Below the pieces are notes generated by a model. It saw only the letters and a list, made by a program, of their open reading frames with translations. It did not search any database and had not been told where the DNA came from. From assembly GCF_001050195.2 (NCBI RefSeq), contig NZ_DF967965.1, positions 3,238,974 through 3,302,973 on the forward strand: 64,000 nt of DNA, in the 5' to 3' direction. Position numbers and translations under genes: made by a program. Of this stretch, positions 8,656-17,600 are shown piece after piece; within the stretch, counting starts at the first letter, position 1; every line of letters begins with the position of its first letter. Origin of the DNA: Anaerolinea thermolimosa (GTDB lineage Bacteria; Chloroflexota; Anaerolineae; Anaerolineales; Anaerolineaceae).

Positions 8656-9509
8656 TCCAGCGGCACCATCTGCCAGGCAGGCAACCAGCCCACCCGCACT
8701 CCACGCTCTCCGGCCCAGCGCTCCAGCGAGTCCAGCACAGGGCGAATATCATCCATCCAGCGCGGCATGGGGCGGGGGAGAAGCTCAAGCGGGCGGAAAA
8801 AGTCATCGTAATGAAGCGGGTAAATCACCTTCGCCCCCACCGCTCCGGCGGTCTCTGAAAAATAGGCGCGGCGGTAGCTATCGGGATGGCGGCTGAGCAT
8901 GGCTATGGAGATCATCGCAATCTCTGCGCGAATACCGCTCAGAGCGCCCCTCACGAACCCCGCGCTCTCCTGAATCAGCAGGTTTTTCCCGCTCTCGTGC
9001 TCGATGAGCAGGCTGAAACACCCGCCATCTCTGAAGGCCCGCGCCCGGGCCGGAAACTTCAACGGCGCGGTGATCTCTCCTGCCGCCGCATTGGGCAGTA
9101 CATGCCTGGAGGGGTAAAACGTGACGCGAAACGCGCCAAAAACGAGAGGCTCCCCCGGCATAACCACCCTGATCTGCGCCTCAGGCAGGCCATAACCCCG
9201 CGCAAGGTTGGCCGTCGAGGACGACCCCACCACCAGCGCCCCGCTTCGGCGAGCCACCTCGGGCGCATCCAGGGCATGATCATAATGCGAATGCCCCACC
9301 AGCACCGCCTTCAGATCGGTCACACCCGCCCGCGCAAGCCCCTGTTCAACCTGCGTCGCATCGGGTGCCAGCCGCCCCAGCAACACCCGGTGAAGGGCCG
9401 GACGGCTGAAAAACCCATCCGTGAGCAGACGGGTGTCTCCGTCATCCAAAAGCACACTGGTGACGCCCAGAAAACCAGCGCGCAATTCCTTCCGCGATGA
9501 ACTTTGCAT
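8652..9509 (-). CDS. MBL-fold metallo-hydrolase
   Basis: A 285-residue metallo-beta-lactamase-fold protein. The metal-binding motif is VGHSHYDHALDAPEV (HxHxDH), with later histidines in PSRHVLPN and YPLHYDDFF, as in UlaG-like or N-acyl-PE-hydrolase-like members of the fold. I start it at the ATG at 9509; the frame reaches further up, but the extra 19 residues overlap the probable promoter. A weak -10 (TACACT, 9517-9522) lies 7 bases before this ATG and no Shine-Dalgarno is seen. It is divergent from the Fur-ABC operon and shares its intergenic region, including the Fur box 85 bases away. Substrate not predictable. Confidence 0.75.
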   Translation of the reverse strand: MQSSSRKELRAGFLGVTSVLLDDGDTRLLTDGFFSRPALHRVLLGRLAPDATQVEQGLARAGVTDLKAVLVGHSHYDHALDAPEVARRSGALVVGSSSTANLARGYGLPEAQIRVVMPGEPLVFGAFRVTFYPSRHVLPNAAAGEITAPLKFPARARAFRDGGCFSLLIEHESGKNLLIQESAGFVRGALSGIRAEIAMISIAMLSRHPDSYRRAYFSETAGAVGAKVIYPLHYDDFFRPLELLPRPMPRWMDDIRPVLDSLERWAGERGVRVGWLPAWQMVPLD

Positions 9510-9569
9510 CCAGCCAAGTGTAACACAGCCAGCCTGCTCTTTACGGGGCTCTGTTTGGATGAGCACCCC

Positions 9570-9616
9570 TTGACAGAAAGGGAAGACCCCTTTAAAATGA
9601 AAATGATTTTCATTTT
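9570..9616 (+). promoter_or_regulatory. Promoter overlapped by a Fur-type box
   Basis: TTGACA (9570-9575), a 17-base spacer and TAAAAT (9593-9598) form a strong sigma-70-type promoter. A 23-base palindrome covers the -10 and start point: arms AAAATGAAAAT (9594-9604) and ATTTTCATTTT (9606-9616) are exact inverse complements around a central G. This closely resembles the known Fur/Zur-family operator architecture (A/T-rich 19-23 bp palindrome containing ATGAAAAT-type half sites). It precedes the Fur-family gene, so autoregulation by metal is very likely. Confidence 0.85.
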
Positions 9617-9626
9617 CGAGACGCCC

Positions 9627-10076
9627 ATGAACACTTTACCTCTGGAAACCACCCTCACCGACTGGTTGAACCGCCTGCAGGAAAGCGGCTACCGCAGTAC
9701 TGACCGCTGCGAGGCCATCGCGCGCGTCATCCTTTCCAGTCAGCGTGCCCTTGACCCCGTGGAAATTTTCGATGCCGCCCGCGCCGAAATCCCCGGCCTG
9801 GGGCTGGTCACCGTGTACCGCACCCTGCAAAAGCTCGAGGAACTCGGCCTCATCCAGCGCCTGCACCAGGAAGAGGGCTGCCGGCGGGTGCTCCCTGCCG
9901 TAAAGGGACACCAGCATTTTCTGGTTTGCTCTTCCTGCGGCATGGTGCGGTATTTTGAAGGGGATAACCTCGCCCCGTTATTTGAAGAGATAACCCGTCA
10001 GACGGGTTTTGCCATTCAGAATCACTGGCTCCAGCTTTTTGGCCTCTGTCCGGCCTGCCGCGCGGCCAGTGCTTGA
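9627..10076 (+). CDS. Fur-family metalloregulator (Fur/Zur/Mur type)
   Basis: A 149-residue regulator. The winged helix spans about residues 10-85 (GYRSTDRCEAIARVILSSQ, then LGLVTVYRTLQKLEELGLIQR), and the dimerisation domain has the two structural-zinc pairs CSSCG and CPAC. The sensing region reads GHQHFLVCSSCG, so the metal cannot be fixed by sequence alone; the following genes favour zinc or manganese. The ATG at 9627 is chosen because the upstream ATGs lie inside the promoter; the leader is only about 20 bases with no strong Shine-Dalgarno. It is first in an operon with the ABC importer and is probably repressed by its own product with metal bound. Confidence 0.88.
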   Translation: MNTLPLETTLTDWLNRLQESGYRSTDRCEAIARVILSSQRALDPVEIFDAARAEIPGLGLVTVYRTLQKLEELGLIQRLHQEEGCRRVLPAVKGHQHFLVCSSCGMVRYFEGDNLAPLFEEITRQTGFAIQNHWLQLFGLCPACRAASA

Positions 10077-10114
10077 GCTTCATTCTAAAGATATTGTTTC
10101 GATCAGGAATCGCC

Positions 10115-11041
10115 ATGAAAAAGGTTTTCATTTTCATGCTTCTCGTCACCCTGCTCTGGGGGAACGCGGCCTGTCAGCCGAAACCTTCCACCTCTCCCCA
10201 CGCCTCCGCTTCTCTCAAAGTCCTGGCTGTGGAGACCTTCCTGGCAGATATCGCCCGGCAGGTGGCCGGAGACCGTCTTTCAGTAGAGTCACTCTTGCCC
10301 ATCGGGCTCGATCCACACGCTTTTGAGCCCACCCCGCAGGATGTGGCCCGCATCGCCGACAGCCAGGTGTTAATCATTAACGGCGCCGGTTTCGAAACCT
10401 GGTTGCAGAAGGTGCTCCAGAATGCCGGCGGCCAGCACCTGGTCATCGAGGCTTCTGCCGGTCTCACCCCGCGCCAGCCACAGCCCGGCGAACCCCCCAC
10501 CGATGAACACGAGACCGACCCTCACTTCTGGCTCGACCCCACGCTGGTCATCCATTATGTAGAAACCATCCGTGATGGCCTGATCCAGGCCGATCCATCG
10601 GGCAAAGAGGTGTATACCGCCAACGCCGCCGTCTATATCGACCAGTTACGCGCCCTGGATTCCTGGATCCAGGAGCAGGTAAACACCATTCCCCCGGAAC
10701 GGCGGATTCTTGTCACCAACCACGAGAGCTTTGGTTACTTTGCAGACCGCTACGGGTTTCGCATCCTCGGCACACTGCTCCCCAGTGTGACTACGGGCGC
10801 CTCTCCATCTGCCATGGAACTGGCCAGCCTTGCTGACCATATTCGCCAGAGCGGTGCTCCGGCCATTTTCCTTGAGACTGGCGCCAACCCCCAGCTGGCT
10901 GATCAGATCAGCCGTGAGACTGGCGTGAAGGTGGTGAGCGGCCTGTTCACCCATTCCATCACCCCACCAGACGGCCCCGCCCCTTCTTACCTGGCAATGA
11001 TGCGCTATAATGTGACTGCCATCGTCACCGCTCTGCGCTGA
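10115..11041 (+). CDS. Zn/Mn-type ABC importer, solute-binding lipoprotein (ZnuA/TroA family)
   Basis: A 308-residue substrate-binding protein of the metal-specific cluster A-I. It begins with a lipoprotein signal (MKKVFIFMLLVTLLWGNAAC), so it should be anchored outside the membrane. Metal ligands visible are His in GLDPHAFEPTPQD, His in ETDPHFWLDP, His in VTNHESFGYF and an acidic residue in ETGANPQLADQIS. The His/acid loop before the second ligand (TDEHETD) is short, unlike the long His loop of typical ZnuA, so Zn versus Mn is open. AGGA precedes the ATG. It is 38 bases downstream of the Fur gene and co-oriented with the ATPase and permease. Confidence 0.9.
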   Translation: MKKVFIFMLLVTLLWGNAACQPKPSTSPHASASLKVLAVETFLADIARQVAGDRLSVESLLPIGLDPHAFEPTPQDVARIADSQVLIINGAGFETWLQKVLQNAGGQHLVIEASAGLTPRQPQPGEPPTDEHETDPHFWLDPTLVIHYVETIRDGLIQADPSGKEVYTANAAVYIDQLRALDSWIQEQVNTIPPERRILVTNHESFGYFADRYGFRILGTLLPSVTTGASPSAMELASLADHIRQSGAPAIFLETGANPQLADQISRETGVKVVSGLFTHSITPPDGPAPSYLAMMRYNVTAIVTALR

Positions 11042-11082
11042 ACTCGCCGGGAAGCATTCTGTTATCCTCAAGAGGAACCCCT

Positions 11083-11901
11083 GTGACTGATCTCGACCTC
11101 ACCCAGCCCGCCCGCCTCGATCTTGAAGACGTGAGCGTAGGCTACAACGGGAAAACCATCCTGCAGAACCTGACCTTTCAGGTTCCGCACGGGCATCGCG
11201 TGGCAGTCGTCGGGCCAAACGGCGCGGGTAAGTCTACCCTCTTCAAGGCGCTGGTCGGGCTTTTACCCCTCCGCTCGGGGAAAATCCACATTCACGGCCA
11301 GCCGCTGGGGCGCCACCACGATTGTGTGGCCTACGTGCCCCAGCGCAGTGAGATCGACTGGCGTTTTCCGGTCACCGTGGAAGACGTGGTGATGATGGGG
11401 CGCTACGGCCACACCGGATGGATGCGGGCCCCTTCCCGCACGGATCGCGCCATTGTGCGGCGTTGCATGGAACAAATGGGGATTGCCGACCTGGCCAGCC
11501 ACCCCATCGGAGACCTTTCGGGCGGACAGCAACAACGTGTTTTCCTGGCACGCGCACTGGCTCAGGAACCACACATCCTCTTGATGGACGAACCCTTTAC
11601 CGGTGTGGACGCCACTACCCTGGAAACCGCCCTGAACCTGCTCGATGACCTGCGCACACGCTCGGTCACGGTTCTCGTCTCAACCCACGACCTGACCATG
11701 GCTGCCCAGCGTTTCGACGAGGTGCTCTTACTCAACCGCCGCCTTATCGCTTACGGAGCGCCTGAAGAGGTCTTTCAGGCCGAGAATATCCGAACGGCTT
11801 TTGGCGGGCAGGCTCTCACCATTGACGGCGTCATCGTCACCGATCAGTGCTGCCCCGGAGAAGAAGAGCATTTCCATCTCCACCCGGGAGGACAACGATG
11901 A
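11083..11901 (+). CDS. Metal ABC transporter ATPase (ZnuC/MntB type)
   Basis: A 272-residue ABC ATPase with Walker A VGPNGAGKST, Q-loop VPQRSEIDWRFP, signature LSGGQQQR, Walker B ILLMDEPF and switch His in STHDL. The ARSEIDW-like segment is typical of manganese/zinc ATPases of this family. It ends with a Cys/His-rich tail (CCPGEEEHFHLHPG) that might bind metal; this is inference. The GTG start at 11083 is preceded by AGAGGA. The stop overlaps the permease start (ATGA), so translation is coupled. Confidence 0.92.
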   Translation: MTDLDLTQPARLDLEDVSVGYNGKTILQNLTFQVPHGHRVAVVGPNGAGKSTLFKALVGLLPLRSGKIHIHGQPLGRHHDCVAYVPQRSEIDWRFPVTVEDVVMMGRYGHTGWMRAPSRTDRAIVRRCMEQMGIADLASHPIGDLSGGQQQRVFLARALAQEPHILLMDEPFTGVDATTLETALNLLDDLRTRSVTVLVSTHDLTMAAQRFDEVLLLNRRLIAYGAPEEVFQAENIRTAFGGQALTIDGVIVTDQCCPGEEEHFHLHPGGQR

Positions 11902-12752
11902 TGCAGTGGTTCCTCGCCCCCCTGGGGTACACCTTTATGCAGCGCGGACTGCTCGCCGCCCTCATTGTGGGTGTGGTCTGCGCGGTGATCGGCAGTTACG
12001 TGGTCTTACGTTCCATGGCCTACCTGGGAGACGCCCTGGCCCACGCCATTCTCCCGGGGGTGGCCGTGGCTTATCTGATGGGAGGGAATCTGACGCTCGG
12101 CGCCCTGGTGGCCGCCATCCTCGTGGCCCTGGGAATTGGCGCCCTCTCACGGCAGGGCACGATTAAAGAAGACACGGCCATCGGCATTCTCTTTGCCGCC
12201 GCTCTCTCTCTGGGTGTGGCGCTCATCTCCTCCATCCGCTCTTACGCGGTTGACCTCAGCCACATCCTTTTCGGCAATGTCCTGGGCGTCAGCGATAAGG
12301 ACTTAATCCTCACCGCTCTTCTGGGAGCGGTCATCCTCCTCACCATTCTGCTCCTTTACCGCCCCTTCCTGGTGCTCTCTTTCGACCCGGTGCTGGCCAC
12401 CACCCTGCGCCTGCCCCGCGAGCTTCTGCGCAACCTGTTACTCGTGCTGCTTGCCCTGGCCATTGTGGTCTCTCTGCAGACGGTTGGCGTGGGGCTGGTG
12501 GCAGCCATGCTGGTGACGCCTGCGGCCACGGCATATCTTCTGGCGCGGCGTTTACCGGCGATGATGGCACTGGCGGCGCTCTTTGGGGCACTCTCAAGCG
12601 TAACAGGGATGTATGCCAGCTACTACCTGAATGTAGCCTCCGGAGCGGCCATCGTGCTCACCGCTACGGCCTTCTTTTTACTGGCTTTCTTCCTGGCCCC
12701 ACGCAAAGGGGTGCTCTGGGGGTGGGTGCACCGCCTGCGCCGCTCTGATTAA
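11898..12752 (+). CDS. Metal ABC transporter permease (ZnuB/MntC type)
   Basis: A 284-residue polytopic membrane protein of the ABC-3 family with about eight hydrophobic segments. Recognisable blocks are GSYVVLRSMAYLGDALAHAI near residue 35, KEDTAIGILFAAALSLGVAL near 90, and LQTVGVGLVAAMLVTPAATA near 195. The ATG at 11898 has a GGGAGG upstream and overlaps the ATPase stop by four bases; the longer frame upstream is an out-of-family basic extension. It is the last gene of the Fur-binding protein-ATPase-permease operon and overlaps the convergent FmdB gene by four bases. Confidence 0.92.
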   Translation: MMQWFLAPLGYTFMQRGLLAALIVGVVCAVIGSYVVLRSMAYLGDALAHAILPGVAVAYLMGGNLTLGALVAAILVALGIGALSRQGTIKEDTAIGILFAAALSLGVALISSIRSYAVDLSHILFGNVLGVSDKDLILTALLGAVILLTILLLYRPFLVLSFDPVLATTLRLPRELLRNLLLVLLALAIVVSLQTVGVGLVAAMLVTPAATAYLLARRLPAMMALAALFGALSSVTGMYASYYLNVASGAAIVLTATAFFLLAFFLAPRKGVLWGWVHRLRRSD

Positions 12753-13159
12753 TCCAGGGCGAAATCATCATCGCCGCCCAGGCCCTCTGAGCTTTCTCCG
12801 CCCTCGGCCAGTTCAGGCAGTTCTTTTTCGATCTCCTCGGGGCTTTGTCCGGCTTCCAGGCGGTCGATCACCTCATCAAACTCAGGCCCCATGTCTTCTC
12901 CGGCTTCTCTGCTCATCTCACGCATCATCCGCCCCAGGGCACGCGGGTCGTCTTCCAGCCCGGCCAGGTTAGAAGGATCTGCCAGGCTTTCCAACCGGCT
13001 TTCTTCCGAGCGGGCGATCCGCACGCGGTTAATGCGGCGCTGCACGTTCTCGCTGTGGCAGTGTGGACAAATGGCTGGCTTTTTTCCATATTCCGCGTAA
13101 GTGAAGAAAAGCGAAAACCGCCGCCGACAGTCGAGACAACGATACTCGTAAGTGGGCAT
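12749..13159 (-). CDS. FmdB-type zinc-ribbon protein
   Basis: A 136-residue small protein. Residues 1-40 form the FmdB/CxxC putative regulatory zinc ribbon (MPTYEYRCLDCRRRFSLFF and then CPHC), a family of small proteins of unclear role. The C-terminal 90 residues are acidic and helical (MMREMSREAGEDMGPEFDEV) and end in an acidic tail (GGDDDFALD). It has a GGAGG before the ATG and is divergent from gmk, sharing a TATAAT region at 13193-13200. The stop overlaps the end of the ABC permease gene. Confidence 0.8.
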   Translation of the reverse strand: MPTYEYRCLDCRRRFSLFFTYAEYGKKPAICPHCHSENVQRRINRVRIARSEESRLESLADPSNLAGLEDDPRALGRMMREMSREAGEDMGPEFDEVIDRLEAGQSPEEIEKELPELAEGGESSEGLGGDDDFALD

Positions 13160-13192
13160 GAAACCTCCGAAATCAAGAGTTGCGCTTTTCTA

Positions 13193-13200
13193 TTATAATC
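13193..13200. promoter_or_regulatory. Symmetric -10 element between FmdB gene and gmk
   Basis: ATTATAAT reads as TATAAT on both strands (13195-13200 plus; 13198-13193 minus). On the plus strand it lies 10 bases before the gmk ATG, and no Shine-Dalgarno separates them. On the minus strand it lies 33 bases before the FmdB ATG, which has GGAGG. No good -35 is visible for either direction. Confidence 0.45.
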
Positions 13201-13210
13201 AAGCCAATCT

Positions 13211-13855
13211 ATGAATTCTATAAACGAACCGAACCGCGAACATCTTTCTTTTGACCTGTATCATCCACAGCCTCTGGTGGTGGTGATTTCAGGCCCGTCG
13301 GGAGTGGGGAAAGACGCCGTGCTGAAAGCCATGCAGGCACGCGGACTACCCTATCATTTTGTGGTCACCATGACCAGCCGCCCGCCCCGCGAGAATGAAG
13401 TCGATGGGGTAGATTACTTCTTCACCACCCGCGAGCATTTCGAGGAGCTCATCCGGCAGGATGAGTTCATCGAATGGGCGCTGGTGTATGAGGATTACAA
13501 AGGGGTGCCGAAATCGCAAATTCGCCAGGCCCTGGAAAGCGGGAAGGATGTTATCCTGCGCGTGGATGTACAGGGAGCGGCCACCTTCCGCAAGCTGTGC
13601 CCCGAGGCTGTGCTCATCTTTCTCATCCCGCAGGACGAAGCCGAGTGGATGGAACGCCTGAAGAACCGGAAAACCGAAACCCCCGAAAGCCTGAAATTAC
13701 GTCTGGAAACCGCCCGCGCCGAACTGGAACGGCTGAACGAATTTGATTATGTGGTGGTCAACGCCAACGACCGCCTCGATGAAGCCGTCGACACCATCGT
13801 GGACATCATCAACGCCGAACACCACCGCGTACACCCGAGAAGGAGCTGTCTGTGA
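13211..13855 (+). CDS. gmk: Guanylate kinase
   Basis: A 214-residue guanylate kinase, phosphorylating GMP to GDP with ATP. The P-loop is ISGPSGVGKD (about residues 25-35), followed by the GMP-binding TMTSRPPRENEVDGVDYFF segment, EWALVYEDYKGVP and ILRVDVQGAATFRKL, and the lid arginines in ERLKNRKTE. About 20 residues before the P-loop strand are extra compared with typical Gmk. The ATG at 13211 has no Shine-Dalgarno and lies 10 bases after a TATAAT, so a very short or absent leader is likely. The stop overlaps the rhomboid GTG start (GTGA). Confidence 0.95.
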   Translation: MNSINEPNREHLSFDLYHPQPLVVVISGPSGVGKDAVLKAMQARGLPYHFVVTMTSRPPRENEVDGVDYFFTTREHFEELIRQDEFIEWALVYEDYKGVPKSQIRQALESGKDVILRVDVQGAATFRKLCPEAVLIFLIPQDEAEWMERLKNRKTETPESLKLRLETARAELERLNEFDYVVVNANDRLDEAVDTIVDIINAEHHRVHPRRSCL

Positions 13856-14643
13856 GCCTGCCACCCTATTCAGGCGATGAGCCCCAACCACCCCGGCCCG
13901 CTTCTGAGGGGAACGAGCTGGGGCAAATCCACCCCGTTCAGGTCATGGTGCGGCTTCCTCAGGTCAGCCCCATCGTCACCTATCTGATCCTGGGGATCAC
14001 CATTTTTGTCTTTCTCCTCCAGTTGATCAGCCAGAACCTGCTGGGAGCCGATTACCCCCTCGCCCTGGGAGCCAAGGTGAACACCCTGATCCGCCAGGGA
14101 GAAGTCTGGCGGTTTTTTACCCCCGCTCTCCTGCACGCGAGCATCTTACACATTGGCTTCAACATGTACGGGCTGTGGATCTTTGGCCGCAACCTGGAAC
14201 GCAGTTACGGGCACCTCCGTTTCCTGCTCCTCTACGGGCTGGGAGCGTTTGCCGGAAACGTGCTCTCCTTCCTCCTTTCCAACAAGCCCTCGGTGGGAGC
14301 CTCCACCGCCCTTTTTGCCCTGGTAGCTGCCGAAGGGGTGTTCATCTATCAGAACCGGCAGATCTTCGGGCGGGAGCGATCCACCGCCATGTTGAGCAAT
14401 GTGGTCATGCTGGTGGCAATCAATCTCTTCCTTGGACTGCGCCCCGGCATTGATAACTGGGGGCACCTGGGCGGCCTGATCGGCGGGGCGGTCTTTGCCT
14501 GGCTGGCAGGGCCTCAGTTCTTCGTCGCCGGAGAATACCCCCAGCTTCACCTGGCTGACCGCCGGGAACCGGTTCAGGTATGGACGGTGGCCGCCCTTGA
14601 GGCCCTGGCGCTCGCGGCTATCGCCGCGGCCGGAATTCTCTGA
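13852..14643 (+). CDS. Rhomboid family intramembrane serine protease
   Basis: A 263-residue membrane protease. About 40 polar residues precede six to seven transmembrane helices. The catalytic dyad is visible: Ser151 in GASTALF (the GxSx motif) and His205 in GHLGGLIGG. HASILHIGFNMYGLWIFG matches the rhomboid L1/TM2 region, and RNLERSYG follows as usual. The GTG start has AGGAGC upstream and overlaps the gmk stop by four bases. It should cleave membrane-anchored substrates within the membrane; no substrate is indicated by the context. Confidence 0.92.
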   Translation: MSLPPYSGDEPQPPRPASEGNELGQIHPVQVMVRLPQVSPIVTYLILGITIFVFLLQLISQNLLGADYPLALGAKVNTLIRQGEVWRFFTPALLHASILHIGFNMYGLWIFGRNLERSYGHLRFLLLYGLGAFAGNVLSFLLSNKPSVGASTALFALVAAEGVFIYQNRQIFGRERSTAMLSNVVMLVAINLFLGLRPGIDNWGHLGGLIGGAVFAWLAGPQFFVAGEYPQLHLADRREPVQVWTVAALEALALAAIAAAGIL

Positions 14644-14648
14644 CAGCA

Positions 14649-14690
14649 AACGGGGTTGCTCCCACCCAAAAGAGCAACCCCGTTCTTTTT
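14649..14690 (+). terminator. Rho-independent terminator of gmk-rhomboid
   Basis: Arms AACGGGGTTGCTC (14649-14661) and GAGCAACCCCGTT (14672-14684) pair perfectly over 13 bases with a 10-base loop, followed on the plus strand by CTTTTTTTAT. It begins just after the rhomboid stop and overlaps the end of the convergent macroglobulin-like gene, for which it may also act weakly. Confidence 0.93.
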
Positions 14691-17600
14691 TATCGGAAGA
14701 TCAGGAGATCTCCCTTGCTCCGGCCTTCCACCTCAGGGAAGTAATACTGATAGGCGTGCGCCGGGATGACCTGAAAATCTCCGGCCAGTGCCGGTGAAAG
14801 GCGGTACACGAGGGTGTAACTGCCTGCAGGCAGGTAGGGGGCCACCCAGCGCACCCGGTCATCATAGACCTGAGCCTGCCCAAAATACCACCAGCCCCAC
14901 CCACTGCGGAAAGGTGCCAGCAAGTCGTTTTCGGGCTGGGGCAGGTCAGGGGTGGCAAAACCCTGGCGGCTCGTTTTCAAATTGGGGTTGATGATCTCGG
15001 CTCCCGCGGGAATAAAATCTTCCACCACCACGTAGTACAGGTCTTCCGGAAGGGTGAGTGTCAGGCGCACCACCAGCCCGTCAGGGTTACCCACCTCGGC
15101 TTCCTGCACCGGAGCACAGACCTGCGCGCGGCAATCCACCCCGCCGCGGAAGTACTCCCGCTGGAGGAAAATGCCGCGTGAATAGGCCGGGGCCTCAGCC
15201 GCGGCGCGGCTCACCTGCAGATAAACGCGGTAATAAAGGCGCCCGTTGCCTGCCGTGCGGCTGATCTCCAGAGCGTTGGGGGCATCGGCCAGCAACTGGC
15301 TCAGCGGCGCAGTGACCGTCACCCCCTTGAGCGCCCCCTGCGGGCCATCAACGTTTCCGCTGGCAAAGAGCCCGCCGTTCAGGTCGGCCTGATAGGAATA
15401 GCTGGCCTGCAAATCTCCGGTGGATTGGAGCGCCTGGCTGAGACCCAGCAGGCTCCAGGCCGAATCGTAGCTGGAACTCCAGCAACCAGAGGGACGCCGG
15501 TGGAGCACCAGGTAGCGCACCGCGTCGGTGAGCAGTGGCGAAGCCGGATCGACGGAAGCCAGCGCGTACACGACCACCGCCGTGGTGTAGATGGGCGTGG
15601 CCCAGCTGCGCCAGCTCACTTCACCGGTCTGCCAGTGAGCGCCGGTGGCACTGCGTTGAGCCAGGCCCGCCAGGTCAGAAAGCAGCGTGCGGGCACGTTC
15701 ATCTCCAGGTTGGATACCCTCCAGAGACATCGCCAGCATGGCCTTGTTCCACGGCGTTAACCTCTCGCGCAGATCGTAAAGAGCATCGAGGTTAAGATCG
15801 GTCATGCCGCTCTGTTGCAGGGCAAAGGTCACCAGAACTTCATCATCGAGGACTCCCCCGGAGACTTCGGGGCGCACCGACACCAGCGTCGCCTTGAGGA
15901 ACTGCTGAGCACGGTTAATTGCGTCGGCGGTGACGAAGAAACCACCCTGAGAAACCTGATGAAGGGCAATCAGTGCGTATGCCGTCAAACGGCGATCACT
16001 CTTTTGATCGGTCACCCCTCCCCAGCTCCACCCGCCATCGGGTCGCTGCCATTGAAGCAGGTGGCCAAGATCCTGGCGAATGGCACGCTCCAGAGAGCTC
16101 TGCAGGTCTGGCGCCTGTAAATTGAACCCCTTAAGCGCGCGGTAGGCAGCGGCATTGGCCATTAACCGTGAAATTACCGGCTCGGTGAAATCTGTGGGGA
16201 AGGCGTCCATAGCCTTCAACCCCTGCAGAACTGTAGAAGCCAGCGAAGGGGTTAACTCAAGGCGTAACTCACCACCCAGCGGGGTGAAGCTGCGCGGCAG
16301 ACTGACCACTTCGAGGCGCTTCCCACCTTCTGCCAGCAATCCGGCAGTGGCGTAGGTCTGGGTGGCCGTATAGCGCAATACCGGCAGGGCGCCCAGTTCG
16401 GTATGGGTCACGTCCTCCAGATCACCCGAAGCCGCCCGGAAGATCGGATCGACCGAGGGAACATCCTGTACAGTAGCCCACCAGTCAACCCGTTTGCGGC
16501 TGTTTGGCGGTACATCCACCTTCTGAACCGTTTCCACCCCTTCATCCAGGGTCAGACCGGGAGCCTCCATGCTCACTTCAACCCTGAGCGGCGCGCCGGT
16601 GTTATTCTGCACCACTGCGCCGAGCTGCACATGATCACCTACCACCAGGAAGCGCGGAGTGACGGGGCGCACCAGCAAGTCACGGGTGACGATAAGCTCT
16701 ACCCGGGCCTCGCCAATCTGCATTGAGGCGTTCAACCCGCGGATGTCGGCCACCCAGGTCGTCAGGTTATCCGGCAGGCGAATTTCCACCGAAGCCAGCC
16801 CGTCTTCGTTGGTCTCCAGGGTAGGCACCCACAGTGCGGTATCTTCAAAGCGGGTACGTACTCCCGGAGAAACAGCCGCCTCTCCACCTCCGCCACCGCC
16901 CCGTCCCGGAGCGGCCGCGGCCTGTAATCGGCCAGAGTAAACGGTCAGGTTAAGGCTGGTCTGCACTCCCAGGGGTTGATTGCCGTAAAAGGCCTCAAAA
17001 ATGGGCAGGCTGTTCGGATCACTCAGGGCAAGCACGGCTTTATCCACCAGGGCAAGCGAAAACTCACCCTGCACCGGGCGCCCTTCCGAGTCGGTGGCGC
17101 GCAAATTCAGACGCACCGTATCCCCCGGCCCGGCCTGCGGCGGGGTAAAGGAAGCCTCCAGCTTCAGGCGGAGTTCATCGGGGTTCACCGTCACACCCAG
17201 GTAGCCCTGCCGGAAGTCAGGTTTTCCATCCTGGGTACGCCCCATCAAAATCACCGAAACATAGATATTGGGCGCGTCGATCGATTCCAGCGGAAGGCGG
17301 AATTCATACAGAGCTTCGTTGACCTCTACCACATACGTGCGCATCACCCGGCTCCGCTCTACCGAAACCAGCGCCAGTGCCCCCGCCCCGAAGGGGTTGG
17401 GAATGCGAATGCGGGCGGTCTGTCCGGGGCGGTATTCGGTGGCATCGGCTTCAAGGCGCAGGCGTTGATTGGGCAGGGTCGGCCAGGGGGCCATCCCCGG
17501 ACCGCTCACCCACACCAGCACCTGGGTGAGCGCCCCTTCTCCGCTCACCTCCAGCTGGTAAGTGCCCACTTCCGGCGGCGTAAAGGCCACCCGCGCACGC

